Under the pieces are notes generated by a model. The model worked only from the letters and a program-made list of their open reading frames with translations. It was not told the origin of the DNA and did no database searches. The translations under genes were made by a program, and so were the position numbers. Positions 1 through 9,096 of a DNA stretch of 64,000 nt are shown one piece after another. Source of the stretch: Pseudomonas sp. FeN3W (GTDB lineage Bacteria; Pseudomonadota; Gammaproteobacteria; Pseudomonadales; Pseudomonadaceae); NCBI GenBank assembly GCA_030263805.2, contig CP136010.1, forward strand, positions 2,371,001-2,435,000, given 5' to 3'. Position 1 is the first letter of the stretch; each line of letters starts with the position of its first letter.

Positions 1-57
1 CACGCGCTCGATCGCTTCGGCTACCTGTTGCAGTTCTCTCTCGCTGAGTAAGGTCAT
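1..57 (-). CDS. TPM-domain protein, N-terminal fragment (window edge)
   Basis: Only the first 19 codons lie in the window, reading leftward from an ATG at 57 (MTLLSERELQQVAEAIERV). This matches the usual start of the second TPM_phosphatase-type protein that follows LemA and a YgcG-like TPM protein in pseudomonads. It starts 18 bases after the stop of the upstream TPM gene, so the three genes look like one operon. Function is not established for this family; it is usually membrane-associated. The assignment rests on a short stretch plus context. Confidence 0.6.
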   Translation of the reverse strand, partial: MTLLSERELQQVAEAIERV

Positions 58-75
58 CGTTCATCCATCATTGAT

Positions 76-834
76 TTACCAGCCGCCGGAAGCACCGCCG
101 CCTCCGAAACCGCCGCCGCCCCCACCGAAGCCACCACCGCCGAAGCCACCACCGCCGAAACCGCCGCCACCGCCCCGCCCCATACCGCCAAGCAAGGCGC
201 CCAGCAGCAAGGCGCGACGACCGCCACCGCGACCACCGCGCCCGCCGCCGATAACGAAGATAGCCACCAGCATGAGGAAGAAGCCGAGAATCCCTAGCCC
301 GCCGGGCTGCTCTTGCGCCATCGGCATGACCGGTCGCAGCTCGGCCGGCAACGCGTCGCCGCCAAGCACCGTGACGATCGCCTCTGCACCCTCGGTGATG
401 CCGCCCGTGAAGTCGCCGCGCTGGAACGCCGGCGCGATGACCCGATTGATGATCACCGAGGACTGCGCGTCAGTGAGCCGACCTTCCAGGCCGTAGCCGA
501 CCTCGATGCGAATCTTGCGATCATCGCGGGCGACGATCAGCAGCGCGCCGTTGTCCTCGCCCTCCTGGCCGATGCCCCAGGTGCGGCCGAGCTGCAGGCC
601 GAATTCCTCGATGCTACGCCCGCCGAGATTCGGCACCGTCACGACCACCACCTGCTCACCGGTCGCCTGCTCGTGGGCCGCCAGCATGCTGGTCAGACGC
701 GCCTCGGCCTGGCTGTCGAGCAGCTCGGCGCGATCGACCACGCGCCCGGTCAGCTCCGGGACCTCGGCTTCCTGGGCGACCAGGCTAGCGGCCCAGAGCA
801 GCAGGATCAGCAGTAGCGGAAACCTGGAGGTCAT
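76..834 (-). CDS. YgcG-like TPM-domain membrane protein with glycine-rich tail
   Basis: A 252-residue protein. Residues 1–20 form a signal peptide (LLLILLLWAASLVAQ). A TPM domain follows at about residues 30–150 (GRVVDRAELL at its start, then ARDDRKIRIEVGYGLEG). One transmembrane helix lies near 175–195, and the tail from about 195 is almost pure Gly with Phe, as in YgcG proteins. TPM domains have been linked to photosystem II repair in plants and have weak reported phosphatase activity; the bacterial role is unknown. It overlaps the LemA gene by 4 bases (ATGA), so the two are translationally coupled. The Gly-rich tail makes the opposite strand look proline-rich. Confidence 0.85.
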   Translation of the reverse strand: MTSRFPLLLILLLWAASLVAQEAEVPELTGRVVDRAELLDSQAEARLTSMLAAHEQATGEQVVVVTVPNLGGRSIEEFGLQLGRTWGIGQEGEDNGALLIVARDDRKIRIEVGYGLEGRLTDAQSSVIINRVIAPAFQRGDFTGGITEGAEAIVTVLGGDALPAELRPVMPMAQEQPGGLGILGFFLMLVAIFVIGGGRGGRGGGRRALLLGALLGGMGRGGGGGFGGGGFGGGGFGGGGGGFGGGGASGGW

Positions 835-1439
835 TGAAACTGCACTTGTGGCGCCTGCTCGGCATTCTCGGCGGTAGCCTCGAAGTTCTCGCGAATCGGC
901 ATGTCGCTGTACATCAGCGTGTGCCAGATACGTCCGGGGAAGGTACGAATCTCGGTGTTGTAGCGCTCGACCGCGGCGATGAAGTCGCGGCGTGCCACCG
1001 CGATGCGGTTCTCGGTGCCTTCAAGCTGCGATTGCAGGGCAAGGAAGTTCTGGTTCGACTTCAGCTCCGGATAGCGCTCGGATACCGCCATCAGCCGGCT
1101 CAGGGCGCCGGTCAGCTGGTTCTGCGCCTGTTGGAACTGCTGCAGCTTCTGCGGATCGTCCAGGGTGCTGGCATCGATCTGAATCGAGGTGGCCTTGGCC
1201 CGCGCCTCGACCACCGCCGTAAGCGTCTCCTGCTCCTGACGGGCGAAGCCCTTGACCGTCTCGACCAGATTGGGAATCAGGTCGGCACGGCGCTGATACT
1301 GGTTCTCCACCTGCGACCAGGCGGATTTCACCTGTTCGTCGTAGCGCGGAATGTTGTTGATGCCGCAGCCGGCCAGTAGCCAGGACATAAGGACTACAAC
1401 CGCCAGTTGCCAGGTGTTTCGATAACGCTGCGTCTGCAT
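831..1439 (-). CDS. LemA family lipoprotein
   Basis: LemA family protein of about 202 residues. The start at 1439 (MQTQRYRNTW) is chosen because it gives a compact lipoprotein signal ending in the lipobox LLAGC; in-frame starts at 1454 and 1487 would only lengthen the n-region. After the Cys comes the family core with YDEQVKSAWSQVENQYQRRADLIPNLVETVKG and the later RYPELKSNQNF, both typical of LemA. LemA proteins are predicted coiled-coil envelope proteins of unknown function, commonly encoded next to TPM proteins as here. The neighbouring TPM gene overlaps by 4 bases. Confidence 0.9.
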   Translation of the reverse strand: MQTQRYRNTWQLAVVVLMSWLLAGCGINNIPRYDEQVKSAWSQVENQYQRRADLIPNLVETVKGFARQEQETLTAVVEARAKATSIQIDASTLDDPQKLQQFQQAQNQLTGALSRLMAVSERYPELKSNQNFLALQSQLEGTENRIAVARRDFIAAVERYNTEIRTFPGRIWHTLMYSDMPIRENFEATAENAEQAPQVQFQ

Positions 1440-1500
1440 GATGCGCTTGTCCATTCTGTTAACCAGTACGCAGATAAGAATAGCCAAAGGCCATAAGAGT

Positions 1501-2436
1501 TCAGGCGCGCGATGAAACTATCCCCTGCCACGGCGCGCGACTCAGCAAGCACATACAGCGCTCCTGCAGATACTCGCGCAGCAGCCGCACCGGCTTGCTC
1601 AGCTGGGCCCGATGGGCGCAGAGCAGATTCAAGGGCGCCGCTTCACCAAGACAGCCTGGCAACAGCACCTGCAGACGGCCCGCGGCCACGTCGTCGGCGA
1701 TGTCCAGCCAGGATTTGTAGGCCAGTCCGTTTCCGGCCAGCGCCCAGCGCCGCACCACGTCGGCATCGTCACTGACGCGGTCGCCAGCGACCTGTACGGC
1801 GTGCTCACGGCGCCCCTCCTGAAAGCACCAGCGGTCATGCACGCGCCCGGCGAGCATGAAACGCAGGCAGTTGTGCGCGGCCAGTTCGTCCAGCCGCTGC
1901 GGCACGCCGTGGCGCTGCAGGTAGGTCGGCGAGGCGCACAGCACCCGGCGATTGCCCGCGGCCACCGGCAGCGCCACCAGGCTCGAATCCTGTGGCTCGC
2001 CATAGCGCAGGACCAGGTCCACCGGTTGACGAAACAGGTCGGTCAGGCCGTCCCCCAGCAGCAGGCGCACCTGCAATTGCGGATGGCACGCCTGGAATTC
2101 ATCAAGCCAGGGCAACAGCACGTTGCGCCCGAAATCCGACGGCGCCGATAGCGGCAGCACACCGCTGATCGCCTCGCGCCCGCCAGCGAGCGCCTGCGCC
2201 CCGTCATGCAGGCTGGCCAGTGCTGCCCGGGCATGCTGCAGATACGCCTCGCCCTCGGCGGTCAGGCGCAGACTGCGGGTGGAGCGCACGAACAGCCGTG
2301 CACCCAGGCTCGCTTCCAGGCGTTTCAACGCCGCGCTGGCCACCGCCGGCGATACGTCGAGCCCGCGCGCCGCGGCGGAAAGGCTGCCGCTGTCGGCGGT
2401 ACGGACGAACAGCTGCAGGTCGTCGATACGCAGCAT
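1501..2436 (-). CDS. LysR family transcriptional regulator
   Basis: 311 residues from the ATG at 2436 (MLRIDDLQLFVRTADSG), the conventional LysR start; the longer frame to 2538 would overlap the divergent gene. An N-terminal winged helix-turn-helix at about 15–60 (SLSAAARGLDVSPAVASAAL) is followed by a periplasmic-binding-like effector domain from about 90 to 295. It is transcribed away from the dehydrogenase gene at 2537 with about 100 bases between, the usual arrangement for a LysR regulator and its target. The effector is unknown. Confidence 0.9.
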   Translation of the reverse strand: MLRIDDLQLFVRTADSGSLSAAARGLDVSPAVASAALKRLEASLGARLFVRSTRSLRLTAEGEAYLQHARAALASLHDGAQALAGGREAISGVLPLSAPSDFGRNVLLPWLDEFQACHPQLQVRLLLGDGLTDLFRQPVDLVLRYGEPQDSSLVALPVAAGNRRVLCASPTYLQRHGVPQRLDELAAHNCLRFMLAGRVHDRWCFQEGRREHAVQVAGDRVSDDADVVRRWALAGNGLAYKSWLDIADDVAAGRLQVLLPGCLGEAAPLNLLCAHRAQLSKPVRLLREYLQERCMCLLSRAPWQGIVSSRA

Positions 2437-2536
2437 TTTCAAAATCCTGTTGAAAGAGCCTCGCTTATCACCCTGTTTTTTCGCCAAGTCAAATAGCTGA
2501 GCATGCCCCTCCACCGAACCCATACGGAGCCACAGC

Positions 2537-3550
2537 ATGAAAGCGGTCGCCTACTCAGAATCCCTCGCCATCGACGATCCCCGCGCCTTGCAGGACGTGG
2601 AACTGCCCGAGCCGGTACCCGGCCCGCGTGACCTGCTGGTGGAGGTGCGCGCCATTTCGGTCAACCCGGTGGATACCAAGGTACGCCGCAACACCCAGCC
2701 CGAGGCCGGTCAGCCGAAGGTGCTGGGCTGGGACGTGGCCGGCGTGGTGGTCGGGGTGGGCAGCGAAGTCAGCCTGTTCAAGATCGGCGACGAGGTGTTC
2801 TACGCCGGCTCCATCGCCCGCGCCGGCGGCAACAGCGAACGGCATCTGGTCGATGAGCGCATCGTCGGCCGCAAGCCGCAGAGCCTGGGCTTCGCCGAGG
2901 CCGCCGCGCTGCCGCTGACCGCCATCACCGCCTGGGAGCTGCTGTTCGAACGCCTGCAAATGGTGGAAGACCAGGGCGCCGGGCAGCAGCTGCTGATCGT
3001 CGGTGCCGCCGGCGGGGTCGGTTCGATCATGCTGCAGCTGGCCCGTCAGCTCACCGAGGTCAGCGTGATCGCCACCGCCTCGCGTCCGGAAACCCAGGCC
3101 TGGGCCCGCGAACTCGGCGCGCATCATGTCATCGACCATAGCCAGCCGCTGCACGCCGAGCTGCAGCGCGCCGGTTTCGCCAGCGTCAGCCATGTCGCCA
3201 GCCTGACCCAAACCGATCAGCATTTCGACCAGCTGGTCGAGGCACTGACACCGCAGGGCCGCCTGGCGCTGATCGACGACCCGGCCCAGCCGCTGGATGT
3301 GATGAAGCTCAAGCGCAAGAGCCTGTCGCTGCACTGGGAGCTGATGTTCACCCGCTCGCTGTTCGAGACACCGGACATGATCGAGCAGCACCACTTGCTG
3401 CAGCGCGTCAGTCAGCTGGTCGATCAGGGCGTGCTGCGCACCACCCTCGGCGAGCACTTCGGCGCCATCAACGCGGCCAACCTGCGCCGCGCGCATGCCC
3501 TGCTGGAAAGCGGCAAGGCCAAGGGCAAGATCGTGCTGGAAGGCTTCTGA
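2537..3550 (+). CDS. Zinc-free alcohol dehydrogenase/quinone oxidoreductase family protein
   Basis: A 337-residue medium-chain dehydrogenase/reductase. A GroES-like domain occupies about 1–130 (SVNPVDTKVRRN, LGWDVAGVVVGVG), and a Rossmann domain carries the nucleotide-binding motif VGAAGGVGS near residue 155. The protein has no cysteine at all, so neither the catalytic nor the structural zinc site of classical alcohol dehydrogenases can form. It therefore belongs to the NADPH:quinone reductase-like branch. The substrate cannot be told from sequence. It is divergent from the LysR gene, which probably controls it. Confidence 0.88.
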   Translation: MKAVAYSESLAIDDPRALQDVELPEPVPGPRDLLVEVRAISVNPVDTKVRRNTQPEAGQPKVLGWDVAGVVVGVGSEVSLFKIGDEVFYAGSIARAGGNSERHLVDERIVGRKPQSLGFAEAAALPLTAITAWELLFERLQMVEDQGAGQQLLIVGAAGGVGSIMLQLARQLTEVSVIATASRPETQAWARELGAHHVIDHSQPLHAELQRAGFASVSHVASLTQTDQHFDQLVEALTPQGRLALIDDPAQPLDVMKLKRKSLSLHWELMFTRSLFETPDMIEQHHLLQRVSQLVDQGVLRTTLGEHFGAINAANLRRAHALLESGKAKGKIVLEGF

Positions 3551-3556
3551 GCCCGA

Positions 3557-4780
3557 CTAGATGACGCCAGACGCACGCAGGCCGGCGATCTGCTCGTCGC
3601 TCATGCCCAGCAGGCGCTGCAACAGCGCCTCGCTGTGCTCGCCGAGCAGCGGCGGCGGATTGCGGTAATCCACCGGCGAGGCGGATAGCCGCAGCGGGCT
3701 CGCGACCTGCGGCACGCGGCCGGCCAGCGGATGCGGTATCTCGACGCTCAGCCCGCGATGCTGCACCTGTGGGTCGGCGAACACCTGTGCCAGGTCGTTG
3801 ATCGGCCCGCAGGGCACGCCGGCCAGCTCCAGCGCACCGACCCATTCGGCCGTAGTGCGGAACACCGTGACCTGGCGGATCAGCGGAATCAATTCAGTAC
3901 GATGGGCGACCCGCGCGCGGTTCGTGGCGAAGCGTGGATCGGCCGCCCACTCGGGACGCCCGACCACCTCGCAGAACTTGCGGAACTGGCTGTCGTTGCC
4001 GACGGTGAGAATGATGTCGCCATCGGCGGTGGGGAAGTCCTGATAGGGCACGATGTTCGGATGGGCGTTGCCCATGCGCCTGGGCGCCACGCCGGTGGTG
4101 AGGTAGTTCAGCGCCTGGTTGCCGAGGCAGGCGACCTGCACATCGAGCAGCGCGGTATCGATATGCTGGCCCTCGCCGCTGCGTTCGCGATGTGCCAGCG
4201 CGGCAAGCACGCCGACGCTGGCGTACAGGCCGGTGAGGATATCGGTCAGCGCCACGCCGACCTTCACCGGCCCGGCGCCCTCCTCCACATCGCTGCGCCC
4301 GGTCAGGCTCATCAGCCCGCCGAGGCCCTGGATCATGAAGTCGTAGCCGGCGCGTGTGGCGTAAGGCCCGTCCTGGCCGAAGCCGGTGATCGAGCAATAG
4401 ATCAGCCGCGGATTGATCGCCTTCAGGCTGGCGTAGTCCAGCCCATAGGCGGCCAGCCCGCCGACCTTGAAGTTCTCCAGCAGCACATCGCACTGCGTCA
4501 CCAGCTCGCGAATGATGCGCTGACCCTCGGGCTGGGTGAAGTCGACGGTCAGCGACTGCTTGTTGCGGTTGGCGCTCAGGTAGTAGGCGGCCTCGGCGGT
4601 GTCGGCGCCATGTTCATCGCGCAGGAACGGCGGGCCCCAGTGACGGGTGTCGTCGCCCGTGCCGGGCCGTTCGACCTTGATCACCTCGGCGCCGAGGTCG
4701 CCGAGGATCTGCCCGCACCAGGGCCCGGCGAGCACGCGGGAGAGGTCGAGGACGCGGATATTGGATAATGCGCCGGGCAT
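3557..4780 (-). CDS. gcdG: CaiB/BaiF CoA-transferase, probable succinyl-CoA:glutarate CoA-transferase
   Basis: A class III CoA-transferase of 407 residues. The start is the ATG at 4780 (MPGALSNIRVLDLSRVLAGPW); a longer frame would run through the palindromic repeat at 4812–4898. Visible family features are the opening RVLDLSRVLAGP, YLSANRNKQSLTVDF, and the active-site Asp in GYDFMIQGLGG. The neighbour is glutaryl-CoA dehydrogenase, in the order seen in pseudomonads, so the likely reaction is transfer of CoA from succinyl-CoA to glutarate in lysine/5-aminovalerate breakdown. The substrate is inferred from context. Confidence 0.88.
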   Translation of the reverse strand: MPGALSNIRVLDLSRVLAGPWCGQILGDLGAEVIKVERPGTGDDTRHWGPPFLRDEHGADTAEAAYYLSANRNKQSLTVDFTQPEGQRIIRELVTQCDVLLENFKVGGLAAYGLDYASLKAINPRLIYCSITGFGQDGPYATRAGYDFMIQGLGGLMSLTGRSDVEEGAGPVKVGVALTDILTGLYASVGVLAALAHRERSGEGQHIDTALLDVQVACLGNQALNYLTTGVAPRRMGNAHPNIVPYQDFPTADGDIILTVGNDSQFRKFCEVVGRPEWAADPRFATNRARVAHRTELIPLIRQVTVFRTTAEWVGALELAGVPCGPINDLAQVFADPQVQHRGLSVEIPHPLAGRVPQVASPLRLSASPVDYRNPPPLLGEHSEALLQRLLGMSDEQIAGLRASGVI

Positions 4781-4811
4781 GGAAGTCTCCACGGGATGGC
4801 AATAGACGGGT

Positions 4812-4898
4812 GTAGGTTGGGCTGAGCCCACGAAGCCCAACGAGCGGACGCTTCGGCGAGTGTTGGGCTTCGGCGCTACGCGCCTCAACCCAACCTAC
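4812..4898. repeat. Palindromic intergenic repeat (GTAGGTTGGG type), copy 1
   Basis: An 87-base element bounded by GTAGGTTGGG (4812–4821) and its reverse complement CCCAACCTAC (4889–4898), with an inner GAAGCCCAAC/GTTGGGCTTC pair. It lies between gcdH and gcdG. Related copies are at 15641–15740, 33820–33952 and 34066–34172. Confidence 0.85.
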
Positions 4899-4913
4899 GG
4901 TTTTCCAACTACC

Positions 4914-6095
4914 TCAGAAGAACGCCTGGATACCGGTCTGCGCGCGACCGAGGATCAGCGCATGCACGTCATGGGTGCCCTCGTAGGTGTTCACCACCTC
5001 CAGGTTGACCAGGTGCCGGGCCACGCCGAACTCGTCGCTGATGCCATTGCCGCCCATCATGTCGCGCGCCATGCGCGCCACGTCCAGCGCCTTGCCGCAG
5101 CTGTTGCGCTTCATGATCGAGGTAATTTCCACCGCGGCTCTGCCATCATCCTTCATCCGTCCCAGGCGCAGGCAGCCTTGCAGCGCCAGGGTGATCTCGG
5201 TCTGCATGTCGGCCAGCTTCTTCTGGATCAGCTGGTTGGCGGCCAGCGGCCGGCCGAACTGCTGGCGATCGAGCACGTACTGGCGCGCGGTGTGCCAGCA
5301 GAACTCGGCGGCGCCCAGCGCGCCCCAGCTGATGCCGTAGCGGGCGCTGTTCAGACAGGTGAACGGCCCCTTCAGCCCGCGTACGTCGGGGAAGGCGTTC
5401 TCTTCCGGGCAGAACACGTTGTCCATGACGATCTCGCCGGTGATCGAGGCGCGCAGGCCGACCTTGCCGTGAATCGTCGGGGCGGACAGCCCTTCCCAGC
5501 CCTTTTCCAGCACGAAGCCGCGAATCTCGCCAGCGTCATCCTTGGCCCAGACCACGAAGACATCGGCGATCGGGCTGTTGGTGATCCACATCTTGCTGCC
5601 GGACAGGCGATAGCCGCCGTCGACCTTTTTCGCCCGGGTGACCATCGAGCCGGGGTCGGAGCCGTGGTTCGGCTCGGTCAGGCCGAAGCAGCCGATGTAT
5701 TCGCCGCTCGCCAGCTTGGGCAGGTACTTCTGTCTGGTCGCCTCGTTGCCGAATTCGAAGATCGGCACCATCACCAGCGAGGACTGCACGCTCATCATCG
5801 AGCGATAGCCGGAATCGATGCGCTCGACCTCGCGGGCGATCAGGCCGTAGCACACGTAATTCAGGCCGCTGCCACCGTAGACTTCGGGAATGGTCGCGCC
5901 GAGCAGGCCGGTTTCGCCCATCTCGCGGAAGATCGCCGGATCGGTGCGCTCATGGCGGAAGGCTTCCAGCACTCGCGGCGCCAGCTTGTCGGCGGCGAAC
6001 TGCGCGGCGCTGCCCTGCACCATGCGCTCTTCTTCGGTCAGCTGCTGGTCGAGCAGCAGCGGGTCGATCCAGTTGAAGCTTGCTTTGCCGGCCAT
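4914..6095 (-). CDS. gcdH: Glutaryl-CoA dehydrogenase
   Basis: A 393-residue FAD-dependent acyl-CoA dehydrogenase that oxidises and decarboxylates glutaryl-CoA to crotonyl-CoA. The start is the ATG at 6095 (MAGKASFNWIDPLLL). The C-terminal YEGTHDVHALILGRAQTG carries the catalytic-base Glu in the form typical of glutaryl-CoA dehydrogenases, and GLTEPNHGSDPG is the FAD/substrate-region signature. It lies upstream of the CoA-transferase gene on the same strand (though the repeat lies between them) and divergent from a LysR gene, matching the pseudomonad glutarate locus. Confidence 0.94.
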   Translation of the reverse strand: MAGKASFNWIDPLLLDQQLTEEERMVQGSAAQFAADKLAPRVLEAFRHERTDPAIFREMGETGLLGATIPEVYGGSGLNYVCYGLIAREVERIDSGYRSMMSVQSSLVMVPIFEFGNEATRQKYLPKLASGEYIGCFGLTEPNHGSDPGSMVTRAKKVDGGYRLSGSKMWITNSPIADVFVVWAKDDAGEIRGFVLEKGWEGLSAPTIHGKVGLRASITGEIVMDNVFCPEENAFPDVRGLKGPFTCLNSARYGISWGALGAAEFCWHTARQYVLDRQQFGRPLAANQLIQKKLADMQTEITLALQGCLRLGRMKDDGRAAVEITSIMKRNSCGKALDVARMARDMMGGNGISDEFGVARHLVNLEVVNTYEGTHDVHALILGRAQTGIQAFF

Positions 6096-6267
6096 TCGGG
6101 GGCTCCTCTTGTTGTCTTCGGCACCGCGGTCGCGGGCGGGATGGGCTGATCCTAGGCGCCGCATCAATGCGTCGCAACCGAGGATTACGCATCCAGCTGT
6201 GCGTTTTGCTCACTCCGAGATAACCTTTGCCACCACCAGCAGGCTTATCCCGTGAGGTCTTTGCATA

Positions 6268-7188
6268 ATGCGCCGCAAGATTCCCAGTACCGCCGCGCTG
6301 ATCGCCTTCGAGGCCGCCGCCCGCCACGAGAGCTTCACCCGCGCGGCCGACGAGCTGGCGCTGACCCAGAGCGCCATCTGCCGGCAGATCGGCGGGCTGG
6401 AGGAGTTCCTCGGCCTGGCGCTGTTCCGCCGTTCGCGGCGCGGCGTGAAGCTCACCGCTGCCGGGCAGTCCTACGCCCGTCGCATCGCCGCGCAGCTGGA
6501 CGCGGTGGAGCGCGACACGCTGTCGGTAATGGGTCAGCAAGGCGCGATGAGCATCGAGCTGGCCGTGGTGCCGACCTTCGGCACCCAGTGGCTGGTGCCG
6601 CGCCTCAGGCATTTCCAGGCGCTGCATCCGGAGATCACGGTGAACCTGACCAACCGCACCCGGCCCTTTCTCTTTGCCGATACCGAGTTCGATGCTGCCA
6701 TCTATTTCGGCGATGCCGACTGGTCCGGTACCGAGGCGCACTACCTGATGCCCGAGGACCTGCAGCCAGTGTGTAGCCCGGCTCTGCTGCGCGACGCTCA
6801 GCCGTTCACGACCCTGGCCCTGGCCGAACTGCCGCTGCTGCAGCAGACCACCCGCCCCTACGCCTGGCGCCAGTGGTTCGATTCGTTGGGGCTGAAAGTC
6901 GCCCGCGACATGACCGGCCCGCGGTTGGAGTTGTTCTCCATGCTGGCGCAGGCGGCCGAGCATGGCATGGGGGTGGCGCTGATTCCGCCGTTCCTGATCC
7001 AACGGGAACTGGCCGAGGGAAGGCTGGTGCTGGCGCATCCGCAGGCCTATCGCAGCGAGACGCGGGCTTACTACCTGATGATTCCCGAGCGCAAGGTGGA
7101 GTCGGCGGGGCTGGTGGCGTTTCGGGACTGGTTGAAGGGTGAGGCGAGGGTTTGGCGGGAGGCCCTAGGGCTCACAGCGCCAAGATAA
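6268..7188 (+). CDS. gcdR: LysR family regulator of glutarate catabolism
   Basis: 306 residues. The N-terminal helix-turn-helix (SFTRAADELALTQSAICRQIGGLEEFLG) is at about 20–55 and the LysR substrate domain follows from about 90. The spacing of TQSAICRQI and later GMGVALIPPFLIQ resemble GcvA/GcdR-type regulators. It is divergent from gcdH across 172 bases, so it most likely activates the glutarate genes. The effector (glutarate or glutaryl-CoA) is known for the family but not shown by this sequence. Confidence 0.85.
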   Translation: MRRKIPSTAALIAFEAAARHESFTRAADELALTQSAICRQIGGLEEFLGLALFRRSRRGVKLTAAGQSYARRIAAQLDAVERDTLSVMGQQGAMSIELAVVPTFGTQWLVPRLRHFQALHPEITVNLTNRTRPFLFADTEFDAAIYFGDADWSGTEAHYLMPEDLQPVCSPALLRDAQPFTTLALAELPLLQQTTRPYAWRQWFDSLGLKVARDMTGPRLELFSMLAQAAEHGMGVALIPPFLIQRELAEGRLVLAHPQAYRSETRAYYLMIPERKVESAGLVAFRDWLKGEARVWREALGLTAPR

Positions 7189-7216
7189 TCAAGCAACCAA
7201 CCTTAGCAGGAGCCAC

Positions 7217-8383
7217 TTATGGTCGTGCTGCTACAACAGGCTCAGGAATAAAGCCTTCGGCCGTCAACGTGCGAATGACGCCCCGAAGCAGGTAGTTGTT
7301 CGTGAAGCCCAGTGTGTACTGGCGGGAGTTGGGCTGAATCGGGACCAGCATTCGTCTGTCCACCAACTTCTTGATTTGATAGGTCCGCTGCGGCCCGTTC
7401 AGGTCAGGCATCGCACCCGCAAGGTCTGCAGACTTCGCCACGCCGCTGTCAGTGTCCAGAAGTCGACGAAGAATTGAGTGCTCCTGGACGGTGATGTGTT
7501 CTCTCTCGCGAGAGAAGGCGAGTGCCGGCTGCAGGATTCTGGCTTTAAGGTAGCCATAGTCGCACAGCCGATCGAGCTTGCTCAGCTCTGTGAGGATGCC
7601 TTGGAGTACGTAGATACACCACCGTTCCAGGCCTTGCTGTGTACCGCGATCAGCCTCGCCCAGCATCTCGTAGTAACGCTCGCGATCATTGCAGAACACT
7701 GCAGTGGGGTTCAGCAGTCGACCGCCGGCGCAGACATCGAATCCGTACTTGATGAGCATCAGGTACGTCAACAAACGAACCACCCGTCCATTGCCCTTGG
7801 TGAACGGGTGAATCCATGCGAATCGGTGATGCGCGAGCGCCACTTTCATAAGGTGGTACTTCTGCGGATCGTGCGCATTGATGAACGCCACCAACTCATC
7901 CATGTACCCACCGACTTGCACCGCGTCCGGCGGGAGGTGCTCCGATTGCGCAATGCGAACCTGGGTCGTCCTGAGCTGACCGGGAGTCCGATCCCCTTCC
8001 CTGTCGAGCCCCCCTACAGTAATGGCGTGCAATTCTCGAATGAGATGGAGGCTGACGTCGTCTCCTTCCTTGAAATGCTGCTCGATGAAGCTCATGGCCC
8101 TCTCGATGTTGGAGATTTCGCGCAGTTGATCGGTAGCCGCGTCATCTCCCTCCATCTTACTTTCCACATAATCAGCGAGGGTTGTGTGGTTGCCTTCAAT
8201 TCGGGCGGATCCAAGGCTTTCCAGAATGTGGAAAACATTCTTGAGCTGGAAGAAAAGGCTCGCTGGAGTCGTACCCGCCAGCCTGTAGCGGCGTAGGTGC
8301 TCCAGCTCATTCAGGACATCGACAAGTGGTGAGTCGAAGGCTGGATTGAGGAGAGCCAAGTCGTGATGAGTGAAATTCGGCAT
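7217..8383 (-). CDS. Fic family protein with N-terminal inhibitory motif
   Basis: 388 residues from the ATG at 8383 (MPNFTHHDLALLN), which has GTGGAG 9 bases upstream; in-frame ATGs at 8392 and 8410 are less well placed. The Fic motif is HPFTKGNGRVVR at about 192–203. Canonical AMPylating Fic proteins have Asp or Glu where this has Lys (HxFx[D/E]GNGRxxR). SARIEG at about 59–64 matches the inhibitory [S/T]xxxE[G/N] motif, so this is a class II Fic protein with a built-in antitoxin helix. A winged-helix-like C-terminal region follows (about 280–370). The gene stands alone, with lower GC than its flanks, suggesting acquisition. Confidence 0.88.
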   Translation of the reverse strand: MPNFTHHDLALLNPAFDSPLVDVLNELEHLRRYRLAGTTPASLFFQLKNVFHILESLGSARIEGNHTTLADYVESKMEGDDAATDQLREISNIERAMSFIEQHFKEGDDVSLHLIRELHAITVGGLDREGDRTPGQLRTTQVRIAQSEHLPPDAVQVGGYMDELVAFINAHDPQKYHLMKVALAHHRFAWIHPFTKGNGRVVRLLTYLMLIKYGFDVCAGGRLLNPTAVFCNDRERYYEMLGEADRGTQQGLERWCIYVLQGILTELSKLDRLCDYGYLKARILQPALAFSREREHITVQEHSILRRLLDTDSGVAKSADLAGAMPDLNGPQRTYQIKKLVDRRMLVPIQPNSRQYTLGFTNNYLLRGVIRTLTAEGFIPEPVVAARP

Positions 8384-8613
8384 GTTGAACATCTCCACTG
8401 CGCCCAACAATTAAGTCGACACAATGCCACGCAAAGCCGCAAAAATACTAGCCAACTTCAATATTCAGTTCACACCACAAGTCAACTCATGCATTCAGAA
8501 AACTTAAATTTGAGTACGACCAAGTCAAAGCTGATCGGCTCAGGCATGAACGCCCTACGCGGTTCTCCACCCTACGGGGGCTTGGCCGGACATGAGAAGG
8601 TGACGCGGCAGGG

Positions 8614-8988
8614 TCACTTCTTCTTACGAGGCTTCAGGTATTTGGTCAGCCCCTGAAACCACATCACCAGCGCCGGATTTCCCTGAATCTGGATGTCCTT
8701 GTTCTGAATCCCCTGCATGAACGCCAGCTGCTTGTTCTTCGCCGTCATGGTGGCGAAGCCATAGGCGGCATCCTTGAACCCCAGGGAGAAAGCCGGCTCG
8801 CTCGCCGGGCCGCGCTTGCTGGTGACGCGCTGGTTCTTCACCACGAAATGCCGGGCGACCTTGCCGTCCAGAGTATGCAGCTGGAAGCTCAGGTCCTTAT
8901 CGCCCAGCTGCTGCTGGAACTCGGGATTGGTGCGGCTGGCCTTGGCCATCAGGCGGCCAAGCATCCAAAGCAGAAAGCGGAATTTCAT
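8614..8988 (-). CDS. SCP2-like sterol-carrier-domain small protein
   Basis: 124 residues, MKFRFLLWMLGRLMAKASRTN. The body (FQLHTLDGKVARHFVVKNQRVTS, then AFSLGFKDAAYGFATM and NPALVMWFQGLTKYL) looks like an SCP2-type lipid-binding fold. The family is conserved in pseudomonads, where it is sometimes mislabelled as helicase; no helicase motif is present here. The ligand and function are unknown. The tail is strongly basic (KPRKKK). Confidence 0.75.
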   Translation of the reverse strand: MKFRFLLWMLGRLMAKASRTNPEFQQQLGDKDLSFQLHTLDGKVARHFVVKNQRVTSKRGPASEPAFSLGFKDAAYGFATMTAKNKQLAFMQGIQNKDIQIQGNPALVMWFQGLTKYLKPRKKK

Positions 8989-9096
8989 GACGTGTAGTCC
9001 CGACCGGTACGAGAGGAAGGCCGCATTGTAGTGGCTTGATCGGCGGGGGGAAGGACGGGTACGAACGGGTCCGGGGCGGACCGGCTGGTCAGGTTT

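Noticed and set aside
71..496. Proline-rich open frame on the plus strand
   Set aside because: It is the antisense of the glycine-rich tail and TPM domain of the gene at 76–834.
7217..8383. Fic–antitoxin (toxin–antitoxin) pair
   Set aside because: No small antitoxin gene is adjacent; the inhibitory helix is within the same protein.
8384..8613. Gene in the AT-richer 230-base stretch between the Fic and SCP2-like genes
   Set aside because: Frames found are short, have no ribosome-binding site and no family resemblance; I see nothing definite in it.
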